A stretch of 50,000 nt of DNA from contig NC_135565.1 in NCBI RefSeq assembly GCF_964340395.1, positions 2,167,501-2,217,500 of the forward strand, in the 5' to 3' direction. The notes under the pieces are model-generated. The model worked only from the letters and a program-made list of their open reading frames with translations, searched no databases and had not been told where the DNA came from. The stretch is from Glandiceps talaboti (Eukaryota; Hemichordata; Enteropneusta; Spengelidae). Below are positions 20,434 through 32,800 of this stretch, piece by piece (the first letter of the stretch is position 1; each line of letters opens with the position of its first letter). The position numbers and the translations under genes are program-made.

Positions 20434-21036
20434 CTAGTTTCATTCTACTTCAGTCCCTATTTTGCTAGCTCTCTTCCTAGTAGTTACATTATACTCCGGT
20501 CCCTATTTTGCTAGCTCTCTTCCTAGTTTCATTCTACTCCGGTCCCTATTTTGCTAGCTCCCTTCCTAGTTTCATTCTACTTCAGTCCCTATTTTGCTAG
20601 CTCTCTTCCTAGTTTCATTCTACTCCGGTCCCTATTTTGCTAGCTCCCTTCCTAGTTTCATTCTACTCCGGTCCCTATTTTGCTAGCTCTCTTCCTAGTT
20701 TCATTCTACTCCGGTCCCTATTTTGCTAGCTCCCTTCCTAGTTACATTATACTCCGGTCCCTATTTTGCTAGCTCTCTTCCTAGTTTCATTCTACTCCGG
20801 TCCCTATTTTGCTAGCTCCCTTCCTAGTTTCATTCTACTCCGGTCCCTATTTTGCTAGCTCTCTTCCTAGTTTCATTCTACTCCGGTCCCTATTTTGCTA
20901 GCTCCCTTCCTAGTTACATTATACTCCGGTCCCTATTTTGCTAGCTCCCTTCCTAGTTTCATTCTACTCCGGTCCCTATTTTGCTAGCTCTCTTCCTAGT
21001 TTCATTCTACTCCGGTCCCTATTTTGCTAGCTCTGT
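20434..21036. repeat. 43-bp minisatellite, about 14 copies
   Basis: The unit contains CTCCGGTCCCTATTTTGCTA and CTAGTTTCATTCTA. Copies ending CTCTCTTC and CTCCCTTC mostly alternate, giving an 86-bp higher-order period. TTACATTATACT variants recur at intervals. The array follows the 27-bp array with no spacer. Confidence 0.95.
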
Positions 21037-21560
21037 TACTAATGTTCAATATTCCCTGACAAAAATGCAAATAGAATGTTTATGTTGCTGTTTTGTCCCA
21101 TGTGGCTTGATTTTGGAGAACACCCCATAGTTTAGTATTTATATTGGTATTTGTGTTGTATTTCGCCGTTTGTTTCTTTATCTTAGTGTTGTTTAAAAGT
21201 ATCCCAGAATAAATTTATGATTGTATTGTATCTCCACGTCTGTCTACAGTATAGTCTAGCTGCCAGACGTTAGGGACCGGTCAGTTTCTCCAGCTGGGGG
21301 TCGGGGGGGGGGGGTGTCGGTGGATTGTTCCATCGGGCCGACAAAAGTCACTGACCCCTATCTGTAAAACCGAAAAAAAGGCTGACCCCATTATTACTTA
21401 ATTCTAAAACATGTTGACCCTCCACCCCCCATGTCACATTCACGTGACAGGTATTTATTGATCGTGACTACTTGACCGTCTTGCAAATACTTTATAAGAT
21501 CCCGGGATAGGAATATCATATAATTATTGACTACACAGGGTAAATACATTCCAAAAAGAG
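21037..21560. repeat. AT-rich spacer and a G-rich dispersed repeat
   Basis: Up to about 21240 nothing is recognisable apart from an AATAAA near 21211. From about 21268 a block beginning AGGGACCGGTCAGTTT, with a long G-run and GTCACTGACCCC, resembles a second block near 24630 (AGGGAGCGATCAGTTTTTAC). This suggests an interspersed family. Confidence 0.45.
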
Positions 21561-21985
21561 TTTAATAGCATCTTGACAGTGAAAGGTGGGGGAAAGCTTG
21601 AGAAGGGAATATGTACACCTCTCATGTGTCCGAGGTGGTCTCCCCCTAGAAGCCCTGGAGGTTTTTTTTACTCTGAAAAGTCAATTTTGAGACTATTCAG
21701 AAACTTTCAGACAATAATTTACAAGCTTTACAAAACAGCATCAACGTGTAAAAAGCAACCGTACATAGGGTTGAAATATTTTTGAAATATAGTTTGATAG
21801 CATCTTGACAGTAATTAGAGGTAGGGGGAAGAGCTTGAGACCACCTCATGTGGGGGTCTTTAATAGGAGGTTTCCCCTTAGTTGCCCTGGCTGCTTTTTT
21901 TAAAAGGCTATTCAGACCCTTTCAAGCAATAACCTCCAAGCTTTACACGACATCTCCATCAAGTATCAGAAACTATTCTTAATAA
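21561..21985. repeat. Diverged ~220-bp tandem duplication
   Basis: ATAGCATCTTGACAGT occurs at about 21567 and 21798. Each copy is followed by similar words (GGGGGAA-GCTTGAGA, TCCCCCTAG or TCCCCTTAG, GCCCTGG, CTATTCAGA, CAAGCTTTACA). The two copies are strongly diverged. Confidence 0.65.
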
Positions 21986-22273
21986 CTTACACAGAGTTGT
22001 TGATGATGGCGGGAAATTTTTGACGCGATTTGTGCGATTTCGATTCAGGGGAAATCGTCCTAATTATATGTTCAAAAGCGAAACGCTGAGATTTTGGCAC
22101 AGACGGCAAATAAGTCATTGTCGGCAAGGATTTGTACTTATTTCGGCGGGAAAGTGAGCATTAAACCCAAAAGAATTTAGTGTATACCTTTTTTTAAAGA
22201 TGTATATTTTATATTGGTCTTTCTCTGGTGTCTGTTTCTACAAAAATGACAGAATTTGACACTGATTTGGTGG

Positions 22274-23283
22274 TACCGGAGTTTTCCGAAAACAAGCCCA
22301 TCCGAAAAGTTGCCCATGGGCGATCATTTGGCGGGTGGGCCTCTAATGGGTTTTTCAGATTCACTACGGCAAGAATTTTGCCTTGTTATATTGGTAAGGT
22401 TAGTTTTTATTTAGTTCGAATGTTCCGTTGAAAAAACCATAAACTTAGAGTGCCAATAAAAAATGGATGTTTTTTACACGAGGAGAATGTGATCGTGAAG
22501 GTAGGTACATACACCTTTGTGCTGAGATCGATTAACAAGTCGGCAGGTGACTCATGGAGACCCGCAGACGTCACTGTCAGTGCGAAACACTGGGTCTAAA
22601 AATAGGTCAGGGTAATTTGCATGGTGAGTGTGCACACAAAGTGAATTACATCGAGTGAGAGTTGAAGTAATGTGTAATGTCATGTATAAATGAGTTCATG
22701 GAGATTTAACAATCGGTACAAGGCTAATGTCAAGTTTATCTAGGGTGAACAAATCATTTTGTGAACTGGTGGTCCTCGGACCAGTGATGAAAAAAATGCC
22801 GTGGTCCTGCTAAAAAAAATAGTGGTCCCAAGTCCCGCTAATGTGAAACATTGAATCTTGCCTATGAATCTGTATATTCAGACGTACACTATTTTAGTTC
22901 AACAATATCCACTTTATAATAATAAATATAAAGTTGACATGCTTGGTTTCAGTCAATTGACAATTCTATTCTATTTGTAATGGTTATTTTTGAGGCATCG
23001 ACGCAACAATACAATCAATGCTGATAGAATGATAGCAAATAAAATGTTTCATTTGATATATTTGAATTTAATTTTATTATAAAATGAAATTATTATTCTT
23101 GTCTTCCTAATTGTTGTGTCCCTAAACTGGTATGTCCCCATTAGTAATGACATAGCCACATGGCTGTTGAGTGTTGACTGCCAAATAATCGCCCTGAGCT
23201 TCTATTTAGTTCCTCTGTTGTGGTTCCGAATTTGTTGATTTTCCGAATAGTGGCCCAGGGCTAGTTTTCGGAAAACTCCGGTA
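22274..23283. mobile_element. ~1.0 kb element with 20-bp inverted ends
   Basis: TACCGGAGTTTTCCGAAAAC (22274-22293) is perfectly inverted at 23264-23283. A looser inverted similarity continues inward (GCCCATCCGAAAA against GCCC and a CGGAAAA word). No transposase frame was found and no clear target duplication seen, so boundaries are provisional. A short frame at 22228-22431 overlaps the left end and is not supported as a gene. Confidence 0.55.
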
Positions 23284-23839
23284 TGATGTCAGGGCAGATG
23301 TATAGTCAACCTAATAAGATAGCTTTGCCCAGAAAACGAAATTTAAAAATCTAAAACCATAAGACTTTAGAAGAGTAGTTTATCATTTATCATCTGAAAT
23401 GTTATCAACTTAGGATGAGAAATGAAAACAATTGCACCGGCCAATGTTTAGTACTGTGATCGCCGGTATAATAGGTTTACAATGGTTGCGGAGTTCACAA
23501 ACAGGTGAAATATTTATCATCGTTTCGATTTTGTCAAATATGGATATATCATTCTGAAATTTCACACACACTAATGTGCAGATGAATGTAAAATACAAAT
23601 AGTATCGTTTTAGATTTTCGATTAGAAGTTTAGGAAGTATTGTATTAACCTCGAACCAACCTCGAACCATCTCATTTTTACCGACAAGTGTTCTTTTCCG
23701 ATTTCTTCTGATAACAAACTACCGCTGTTTGTTGCAAGGCTTGTATCGTCTATCTAGCCCAGTATCTCAGGAAATAAATACAATCTCATTGAACATATTT
23801 ATCAAGTGTTATAATCTATCATTTATAGCGATCTGAAAT

Positions 23840-23840
<1 letters not shown>
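23284..23840. other. No recognised feature
   Basis: AT-rich sequence with no domain or repeat recognised. Confidence 0.4.

Positions 23841-23841
<1 letters not shown>

Positions 23842-23907
<66 letters not shown>
23842..23907. repeat. (GA)n microsatellite
   Basis: 33 uninterrupted GA units. Confidence 0.97.
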
Positions 23908-23912
<5 letters not shown>

Positions 23913-23979
23913 TTCTTCTTTCGCCAAGTCGAGTGCTCAGTCAGCTTGGAGAGCATTTCATACATAAAAATGAAAGAAG

Positions 23980-24147
23980 ACGAGTATGTTATTACATTAT
24001 GGATATACGCTACGGTCCTTTTCACCAAAAGGATGATCAGGTGCATGCATAGGTAAGTCAGTGAACCTACTCACTCACACATACACCTGATGATCCTTCT
24101 GGTGAAACGAACCGTAGTATAAATACATAATCTCATATCATACTCGT
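23980..24147. mobile_element. Palindromic MITE-like element
   Basis: ACGAGTATG (23980) and CATACTCGT (24139-24147) bound an inverted repeat. The central arms 24011-24043 and 24084-24116 match over 33 bp with four mismatches, around a 40-nt loop. Non-coding. Confidence 0.65.
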
Positions 24148-24159
24148 GCCCTTTCCTTC

Positions 24160-24273
<114 letters not shown>

Positions 24274-24890
24274 TTCGAAGTGTAAGAGTATCAAATTCAG
24301 CTGATACGACATGTTATCACACGTCTTATCACGTCAATTTTGGTTGACTAAATATGATGAATGGCAAGGAAACTGAGTTGAAAGTTCTTCCCAATTCGTT
24401 GTCCACTGTAGTTTCCTGTTGTGTCCCATTAGAAGTCAGCAGGCATGCAAATACAATGGCAACCTCAGTACATTACAAGTCAGCAGACATATAAATACAA
24501 TGGCAGACTCAGTACATACTTAGATATTCACCACTCACAATTGCTTGTTACCTTCAAACGTAAGTGCATTAACCTTTATTTCTAAGCGGAGGGGGAGGGG
24601 GAGGAGTGGGTAAGTATTACAGTTTAGGGAGCGATCAGTTTTTACGACCGGGGTGGGCTGGTGACTTTTTGTTCGTGTTGGACTTAAAAGTAGTCACCCC
24701 CCCCCCCCTGCAATTCATACCCAACAAAAGTGGGTTTCACATCTAACTTGGCAACATGTATTGAATTTGATGATGATGGTATCAGAGAATAAGTGAAACA
24801 CAAACACAGGAAGGTTATTTTTGATAAGAAGACATGTACATGTAGTTCATACTATAGCTATGCCAAGTAACAGTTCAGTAGTTTGTAAAT
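24274..24890. repeat. Spacer with a 47-bp dimer and a G-rich dispersed repeat
   Basis: A short tandem pair (AGTCAGCAGGCATGCAAATA and a close copy with AGACATATAAATA) lies at about 24433-24516. From about 24625 the G-rich block also seen at 21268 recurs and ends in a C-run near 24700. Nothing coding. Confidence 0.45.
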
Positions 24891-24899
24891 GTATGATAC

Positions 24900-26357
24900 A
24901 TATTTATTTATTAAGCCGTGTACACAAGAAGTGACATTGGCAAGAAAATATACGAAATGAAACACTGATGTTTACAATGTTTTGAAAATATTAAGTATAT
25001 CACTGAGATATTTAGCTGTGACACTTGCTAGAGTATCATCTACAAATGAAAAAATGTACTTAAATAGAGAATGATTATCAAATTTAAATAACTGCGACTG
25101 TAAACTAAATAAAATGTCCAAGTATTCATCTCTTATCTTCTGAATTTTTTCATTTTTACACAGTAATGCACAGTTAAATTCATCTCCAATACTCGAGCTA
25201 CACAATGTGCATAATCTCTATTTCCTTTCAATGTTCTTGTAACGGCCAGTTTCAATTGGCAATATATGGTTTGAAATCCTTAATTTTGTAACAGCTATTC
25301 TATCAAAAGTGTTTCTAACAACAGATAAATATTTTTCACGTTGAAAAGTTAACTTAATTTTTGAATAAACATGAAGTTTGTTGTTACTTGCCACAGATTT
25401 CTTCCACATGTCAATAAATTTAGATTTTCAAAGAATCTTTAACTTTCTTTAATATAGTAGACAATTTATAATTCTCACCAACTATAATATGGGAACAGTT
25501 ACAAAATAAAAATACTGAATAAACAAAATCAAGATATATGGACTGGTGTTTTTCATGTAACCTCATTTCTTATTTGTATGCATAATCAAGTAAACATGCC
25601 TCTTTAACTTGTTTTAACCGAAACCAATAGTTGACAACATTTTCAATAACAGTAATTAATAATGGAAAACGACCTAATTCACCTAAACATGCATGAATAC
25701 ATGATGTTTTGTTAACTCCAAGCATATATCTGCATGCTTTTATGTGTGTTGATTCAATATCATTCATCACAGGCTTAAGAAAGTATTCATTGAATTTGCC
25801 AACATCAACTTTACGGAATATGTAGGCCACCCCAAACTTCAGATCCATATAATAATATTGGTTTGACCAAAGAGTCAAAGAGATGCAATTGAACATCAAC
25901 TGAAGCTCCATTATGTGTATTCAGTACGTTAGTGTAAGCAAACAGAGCTCTCAAAGCTTTATTCTTCAAAGCCACTCTAGTATTTTTGAAATTTCCTGAA
26001 GGGGTTAATGAAATACCTAAATAAGTGTATGATGCAACAATATCCACTCTTTCATTATAAATAGAGAAAGCTTATTTAAGTGGTTTAAAATTAGTATTGA
26101 ACACCAAAACGTTTGTCTTTTTAAGACTCACTGTTAGTTGCCATTTGTTGCAAAAGGATTCAAGTAATCTGAGTGAATGTTGTAAACCATGACTAGAAGT
26201 TGACGACAGTACAATATCATCAGCGAACATAAGGATCGGTAATTTCTTATCTATCAAAAAGGGAGGATCAATACATTTTCTGTGAAGTAACATTGGCAAA
26301 TCATTAATGAATAGGTTGAACAGTGTGGGACTTAGATTACAACCTTGTCTGGTAAAT
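24900..26357 (-). mobile_element. LINE-C: broken non-LTR retrotransposon fragment
   Basis: Minus strand. It starts inside RT motif B (RQGCNLSPTLFNLFINDLP, complement of about 26350-26290) and is followed in order by broken frames through the C-terminus. It probably belongs to the same broad Jockey/CR1-like group as LINE-B, since both have a YLGI...G-F block and an LGELGRFPL- or AELGRYPV-type segment. Confidence 0.75.
24972..26350 (-). pseudogene. LINE-C reverse transcriptase and C-terminal remains
   Basis: Pieces in order from the 5' side: FINDLPMLLHRKC with PILMFADDIVLSSTS (catalytic FADD) and LKKTNVLVFN at 26350-26072; SYTYLGISLTPSGNF and PILLYGSEVWG at 26047-25811; YMLGVNKTSCIHACLGELGRFPL at 25911-25570, quoted in parts; KLRISNHILPIETGRY at 25409-25218; CSSSIGDEFNCALLC at 25205-24972. 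At least four shifts or stops separate them, so this is an old copy. Confidence 0.8.
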
Positions 26358-26620
26358 AAACATATTGGGCGAGATCAATAGTTAAAAAACTAAATTCTTT
26401 TAGTAAGGCCTCAGACACCCTTTCCCCCACCCCCTTCTAACTAAATTGGTCAAAATTTAAAATTGTTGCACACAGCACAATCCATTTCAAATTAGTATGT
26501 AGTACTATATGTAGTGATATACAAAGCCAGAATGTAGTGAGGAAAAAATAGCTCTTTTATTGGCACTAATGTATTTTAGTGCCATGCATTTATTACATCT
26601 ATAACAAATATTCTTCCATT
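26358..26620. other. Junction between LINE-C and LINE-D
   Basis: Short AT-rich spacer with a C-rich tract near 26422; nothing coding. Confidence 0.5.
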
Positions 26621-28160
26621 TTTCAATTTGACATTTTTAGAAATGTTTGTATTTAAAGTAAATGTAAACAAAAGTGAAGCCATGTGGATTGAAAAGAACA
26701 GAGGGAGAAAAGAAAAACCACTGGATGTGAAATGGCCAGATTGTCGTATCAAAATAGTGGGTATTTATGTATCATATGACAAAAAGAAAGCACTTGAGTT
26801 AAATTTGGCAGGGCCTATAGAAAAACTGATATGTAGTTTAAATTTCTCGAAATGTAGAAATCTAACCATGCTTGGTATGGCTAGCAGTAGAATTCAATAT
26901 GTGATAAATATGGTTGATGTCACACCCAATGGTTTGAAGGAAATTAACAAGTTAATATATGAGTTTTCGTGGAATGGTCCAGATAAAATTGCAAGACAGA
27001 CAGTTATTGGAAACATTGATAAAGGTGGAATGTCAATGCCTGATATAAAAGCAATACATATAAATCCCAACTTACTAATTGGATAAAAATGTATTGTGAT
27101 CCCAATATAAGTCATCCATGGAAATAGTTTCTGGAGAGAGAATTAGAAAAAAGTAGGTGGTATTGAATTACTTCTGAGATGTAACTTTAATATTAAAACA
27201 TTACCTGTGAAGTTTTCAGGCTTTCTTTAGAAATATGTTACAGGTGTGGTCAGAAACCAAAAATCCAATCAACAAAATAAAACAAATAATTTGGAACAAC
27301 CATGATATCTTAATTGCTGGAAAATCAATGATTTTCAAAGAATTTTTTCAGGCTGGAATAATCTATGTTGGACAACACTTCGAGGGAAATGGGCAGTTGT
27401 TGTCATGGGAGGAAGTAAGAGAAATGGGAATACCACAGTCATCAATTCTACAATGATTTGGTGTTCTCAAAGCAGTTCCAAAAATATGGAGAATGAATGT
27501 TGATGCAACAAAATGATTGCTGATTTTGAAATACCTGAGACACAAATGTTGGGTCCAGTATCCACTATAAGTGGTCTGAGCCGAAATTAAAAATTGTTAT
27601 ACTAGAAATGTCAATTATCAAAATTCAAACGACCTAGAGTTGAATCCGAGAAATATACCTTCTGTGATAAAACGGAAGGTGCTTTAATTAATTTATTTTA
27701 TGATTGTGAATTTGTTATGGAGTTTTGGGATGGATTTTATGTGTTATGGGGAAGGAAAGCAGGACTTATTAATATTTCAAATGTAGGACAAATCATCCTG
27801 GGTGATAAACAATTGTCATTATTATTGAATTTTGTTATTCTTGTTGCTAAGCAATATATTTATATTTCAAAGTTTAGAAAACAAAAGACAGATTTGTTGG
27901 CATACAAAAAATACTTGCAAAATATTGACAGTGTAGCGTATCATTTTGCGGTTAGAAAAAAGTCAAATAAATGCACATATTAAGAAATGGGGACAGTTTT
28001 TTGAAATTGGTGACTTAAAAAAGTTTCGGAATACAAAATGTAAAAAATTTCCATCCATGAAAAGTTTTATTTTTGAAATAACGCCCAATTAAAAAATCTT
28101 TGTGTTGAGGTACAAAATAGATTTCATTATAAAAGTAAAATCTTCACCACACACTAAAAG
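26620..28160 (+). mobile_element. LINE-D: Tx1/L1-like non-LTR retrotransposon remnant
   Basis: Plus strand, C-terminal part of ORF2 only, in several frames. 26650-27086: KVNVNKSEAMWIEKNRG, IKIVGIYVSYDKKKALELN, LTMLGMASSRIQYVINM, IYEFSWNGPDKIAR and GGMSMPDIKAI. 27235-27456: IIWNNHDILIAGKSMIFKEF and QAGIIYVGQHFEG. About 27640-27983: CDKTEGALINLFYDCEF and AKQYIYISKFRKQKTDLLAY. This order is typical of the post-palm region of Tx1/L1-type LINEs. The 5' part including the RT catalytic box is missing. Confidence 0.75.
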
Positions 28161-28189
28161 AATGCAGTTTTTGATCTCACTCATAAATT

Positions 28190-28470
28190 AATTTAGGACT
28201 TGTAACGGAGATGATCGTAGTAATATTGTAATACGTACGTATTATAACTAGACTAACTATATACATGGACATTGATAATCAATTTAGGACTTGTAACGGA
28301 GATGATCGTAGTAATATTGTAATGCGTACGTATAGGAACTAGACTAACTATGTATTTGGACATTGAATAATCAATTTGGGATTTCTAACGGAGATGAACG
28401 CAGTAATATTGTAATGCGTACGTACAAAAATGTATAGGAACTAGACTAACTATATACATGGACATTGAAT
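28190..28470. repeat. ~92-bp tandem repeat, 3 copies
   Basis: Copies begin AATTTAGGACTTGTAACGGA at 28190 and 28281, and with two changes near 28373. Each contains AGTAATATTGTAAT-CGTACGTA and AACTAGACTAACTAT. The third has a small insertion. Confidence 0.9.
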
Positions 28471-28479
28471 AATTAATAT

Positions 28480-29075
28480 ACAGGCTAGGTCTGGAATTTA
28501 TGTTTTGTTTTGTGAGCAATTCAACATTCAGTTCAATGGAGGCACAGATTTTAGAGTCAGTCCGTCCAGTAAATTTCAAGGTATTTCATTTCTTATGTGT
28601 TACGTGTACAGCTACATATAAGCTTACAAATTATTATACATATACACAAGATGCAATGCAACTCATGGCGTGCAATATTAAGAAGTCATTTCTAACAAAT
28701 AACTGTTGCTTAAAGGTGGCCATAGTGCAGTGTTGTGACTCCATGTCATATGTATGGGATGTATCAAGAGACAAAGTATTAATGTTATATTTGAATGTAT
28801 ATTTATAGTTATTTAGTGTTTATGGTTTATTATTAGCACATATATTAGTTGTTTAATAAATGGATGGAAATTTAAGTACATCAGCGTGGCTCATGATTTC
28901 ATTTAGTTGTTGAAAATTAGGTGACCCCCTCCCCCTTCAGTATTTACGAATTACGACGGCTTTGTTATTCGTAATTTGAATTGTTCAAAAACAACAGGTA
29001 ATTTATAATAGAATTGAAACAAAAAGAAGAGAACAATTAATAAGAGGTGTAATCCTAGCCCAGCTTGTAATGTCG
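28480..29075. other. No recognised gene
   Basis: A 102-codon frame at 28500-28808 has no recognisable domain, and its cysteine-rich composition looks like chance. An AATAAA lies near 28856. Nothing further is supported. Confidence 0.35.
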
Positions 29076-29082
29076 CATTTAC

Positions 29083-29133
<51 letters not shown>

Positions 29134-29489
29134 TGTATGTATTTATTTATTTATTTATTTATTATATCCATCTATTTATTTATTTATTTATTTATTTATC
29201 TATCTATTTATTTATTTATTTATTTATCTATTTATTTATTTATTTATTTATTCATTTATTTATTTATTATCTATTTATTTATTTATTTATTTGATTATTT
29301 ATTTATTTATTCATTTATTTATTTATTTATCTATTATTTATCTATTTATTTATCTATCTATCTATCTATTTATTTATTTATTTATTTATTCATTCATTCA
29401 TTTATTTATTGCATTTATTCATTCATTCATTCATTCATTCATTCATTCATTCATTCATTCGTTTGTTTGTTTGTTTGTTTGTTTGTTTA
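29076..29489. repeat. (ATTT)n/(ATCT)n/(ATTC)n/(GTTT)n microsatellite
   Basis: About 400 bp of tetramers. ATTT dominates with scattered ATCT, then ATTC from about 29420, then seven GTTT units to 29489. Frames through it are artefacts. Confidence 0.97.
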
Positions 29490-29665
29490 GTGTAATTATG
29501 AACCAGTCGTTCATGTTTGTTTTATACCTTTTATCTCCAGCATGATTTTTGTCTACACTGTTTAGCCTGACCTGACAATACAAGTCAGAACTTTTGAAAA
29601 CCCTGTTCAATTTTCCAGATTAAGACAAAATAAAGTAATTATGCAAATATCCTATAATTTTACAG

Positions 29666-29745
29666 GTGGCAATATGAAAGACTACAGAAAAAGTTTCATC
29701 TTGTTTATATGTTGCCTAGCAACCAATGCTAGCTATAGCACACGG
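29666..29745 (+). CDS. C-type lectin gene, signal-peptide exon
   Basis: A 3' splice site (TATAATTTTACAG) ends at 29665. The exon has 8 bp of 5' UTR, ATG at 29674, and 24 codons up to the donor CACGG|GTGAGTATT. The peptide starts MKDYRKSFILFICCLA: a basic n-region, a short hydrophobic core and a small-residue region (ATNAS) suited to signal peptidase. The exon ends in phase 0, as the next exon requires. Because it starts with an acceptor, an upstream untranslated exon must exist. The protein is expected to be secreted. I see the splice sites and the hydrophobic core directly; joining to the later exons is inferred from phase and order. Confidence 0.7.
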
Positions 29746-29858
29746 GTGAGTATTTTATTTAGAATAGATATAAATAAGAATAAGAATATATGAAGTATTA
29801 TCTAAAAGTATAACAATTTTTGTCCATGGTCAGAACTATTACCAGAGTACCCCTTCCC

Positions 29859-32800
29859 CATGGTAACACATGCAGTAACACCACCCGCCACTGTCTATCG
29901 TAACACATGCAGTAACACCACTCTCCACTGTCTATGGTAATGCATGCAGTAACACCACCCTCCACTGTCTATAGTAACACATGCAGTAACACCACTCTCC
30001 CTGTCTATAGTAACACATGCAGTTACACCACCCTCCCTGCCTATAGTAACACATGCAGTTACATCACTCTCCACTGTCTATCGTAACACATGCAGTAACA
30101 TCACTCTCCACTGTCTATGATAACACATGCAGTAACACCATTCTCCACTGTCTATGGTAACACATGCAGTAACACCACTCTCCACTGTCTATAGTAACAC
30201 ATACAGTTACACCACTCTCCACTGTCTATGGTAACACATGCAGTAACACCACTCTCCACTGTCTATAGTTACACATACAGTTACACCACTCTCCACTGTC
30301 TATGGTAATGCATGCAGTAACACCACCCTCCACTGTCTATAGTTACACATGCAGTTACACCACTCTCAACTGCTTATAGTAACACATGTAGTAACACCAC
30401 CCTCCACTGTCTATAGTAACATATGTAGTAACACCACCCTCCACTGTTTATAGTAACACATGTAGTAACACCACCCTCCACTGTTTATAGTAACACATGT
30501 AGTAACACCACCCTCCACTGTTTATAGTAACACATGCAGTAACACCACCTGCCACTGTCTATGATAACACATACAGTTACACCACTCTCCACTGTCTATG
30601 GTAACATATGCAGTAACACCACTCTCCACTGTCTATAGTAACACATACAGTTACACCACTCTCCACTGTCAATGGTAATGCATGCAGCAACACCACCCTC
30701 CACTGTCTATAGTAACACATGTAGTAATACCACCCTCCACTGTTTATAGTAACACATACAGTAACACCATCCTCCACTGTCTATAGTAACACATACAGTT
30801 ACACCACCCTCCACTGTTTATAGTAACACATGCAGTAACACCACCCTCCACTGTCTATAGTAACACATGTAGTAACACCACCCTCCAATGTTTATAGTAA
30901 CACATGTAGTAACACCACCCTCCAATGTCTATAGTAACACATGTAGTAACACCATCCTCCAATGTCTATAGTAACACATGTAGTAACACCACCCTCCACT
31001 GTCTATCGTAACACATGCAGTAACATCACTCTCCACTGTCTATGATAACACATGCAGTAACACCATTCTCCACTGTCTATGGTAACACATGCAGTAACAC
31101 CACTCTCCACTGTCTATAGTAACACATACAGTTACACCACTCTCCACTGTCTATGGTAACACATGCAGTAACACCACTCTCCACTGTCTATAGTTACACA
31201 TACAGTTACACCACTCTCCACTGTCTATGGTAATGCATGCAGTAACACCACCCTCCACTGTCTATCGTAACACATGCAGTAACATCACTCTCCACTGTCT
31301 ATGATAACACATGCAGTAACACCATTCTCCACTGTCTATGGTAACACATGCAGTAACACCACTCTCCACTGTCTATAGTAACACATACAGTTACACCACT
31401 CTCCACTGTCTATGGTAACACATGCAGTAACACCACTCTCCACTGTCTATAGTTACACATACAGTTACACCACTCTCCACTGTCTATGGTAATGCATGCA
31501 GTAACACCACCCTCCACTGTCTATAGTTACACATGCAGTTACACCACTCTCAACTGCTTATAGTAACACATGTAGTAACACCACCCTCCACTGTCTATAG
31601 TAACATATGTAGTAACACCACCCTCCACTGTTTATAGTAACACATGTAGTAACACCACCCTCCACTGTTTATAGTAACACATGTAGTAACACCACCCTCC
31701 ACTGTTTATAGTAACACATGCAGTAACACCACCTGCCACTGTCTATGATAACACATACAGTTACACCACTCTCCACTGTCTATGGTAACATATGCAGTAA
31801 CACCACTCTCCACTGTCTATAGTAACACATACAGTTACACCACTCTCCACTGTCAATGGTAATGCATGCAGCAACACCACCCTCCACTGTCTATAGTAAC
31901 ACATGTAGTAATACCACCCTCCACTGTTTATAGTAACACATACAGTAACACCATCCTCCACTGTCTATAGTAACACATACAGTTACACCACCCTCCACTG
32001 TTTATAGTAAAACATGCAGTAACACCACCCTCCACTGTCTATAGTAACACATGTAGTAACACCACCCTCCAATGTTTATAGTAACACATGTAGTAACACC
32101 ACCCTCCAATGTCTATAGTAACACATGTAGTAACACCATCCTCCAATGTCTATAGTAACACATGTAGTAACACCACCCTCCACTGTCTATAGTAACACAT
32201 ACAGTAACACCACTCTCCACTGTTTATAGTAACACATGCAGTAACACCATCCTCCACTGTTTATAGTAACACATGTAGCAACACCACCCTCCACTGTCTA
32301 TAGTAACACATGCAGTAACACCATCCTCCACTGTCGATGGTAACACATGCAGTAACACCATCCTCCACTGTCTATAGTAACACATGTAGTAACACCATCC
32401 TCCACTGTCTATAGTAACACATGTAGTAACACCACCCACCACTGTCTATAGTAACACATGCAGTAACACCACCCTCCACTGTTTATAGTAACACATGTAG
32501 TAACACCATCCTCCACTGTTTATAGTAACACATGTAGCAACACCAGCCTCCAATGTCTATAGTAACACATGCAGTAACACCATCCTCCACTGTCTATAGT
32601 AACACATGTAGTAACACCACCCACCACTGTCTATAGTAACACATGCAGTAACACCATCCTCCACTGTCTATAGTAACACATGTAGTAACACCACCCACCA
32701 CTGTCTATAGTAACACATGCAGTAACACCACCCTCCACTGTCTATAGTAACACATGCAGTAACACCATCCTCCAATGTCTATAGTAACACATGTAGTAAC

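Noticed and set aside
28500-28808. 102-codon frame
   Set aside because: No motif, no splice support and unremarkable context after a dead LINE.
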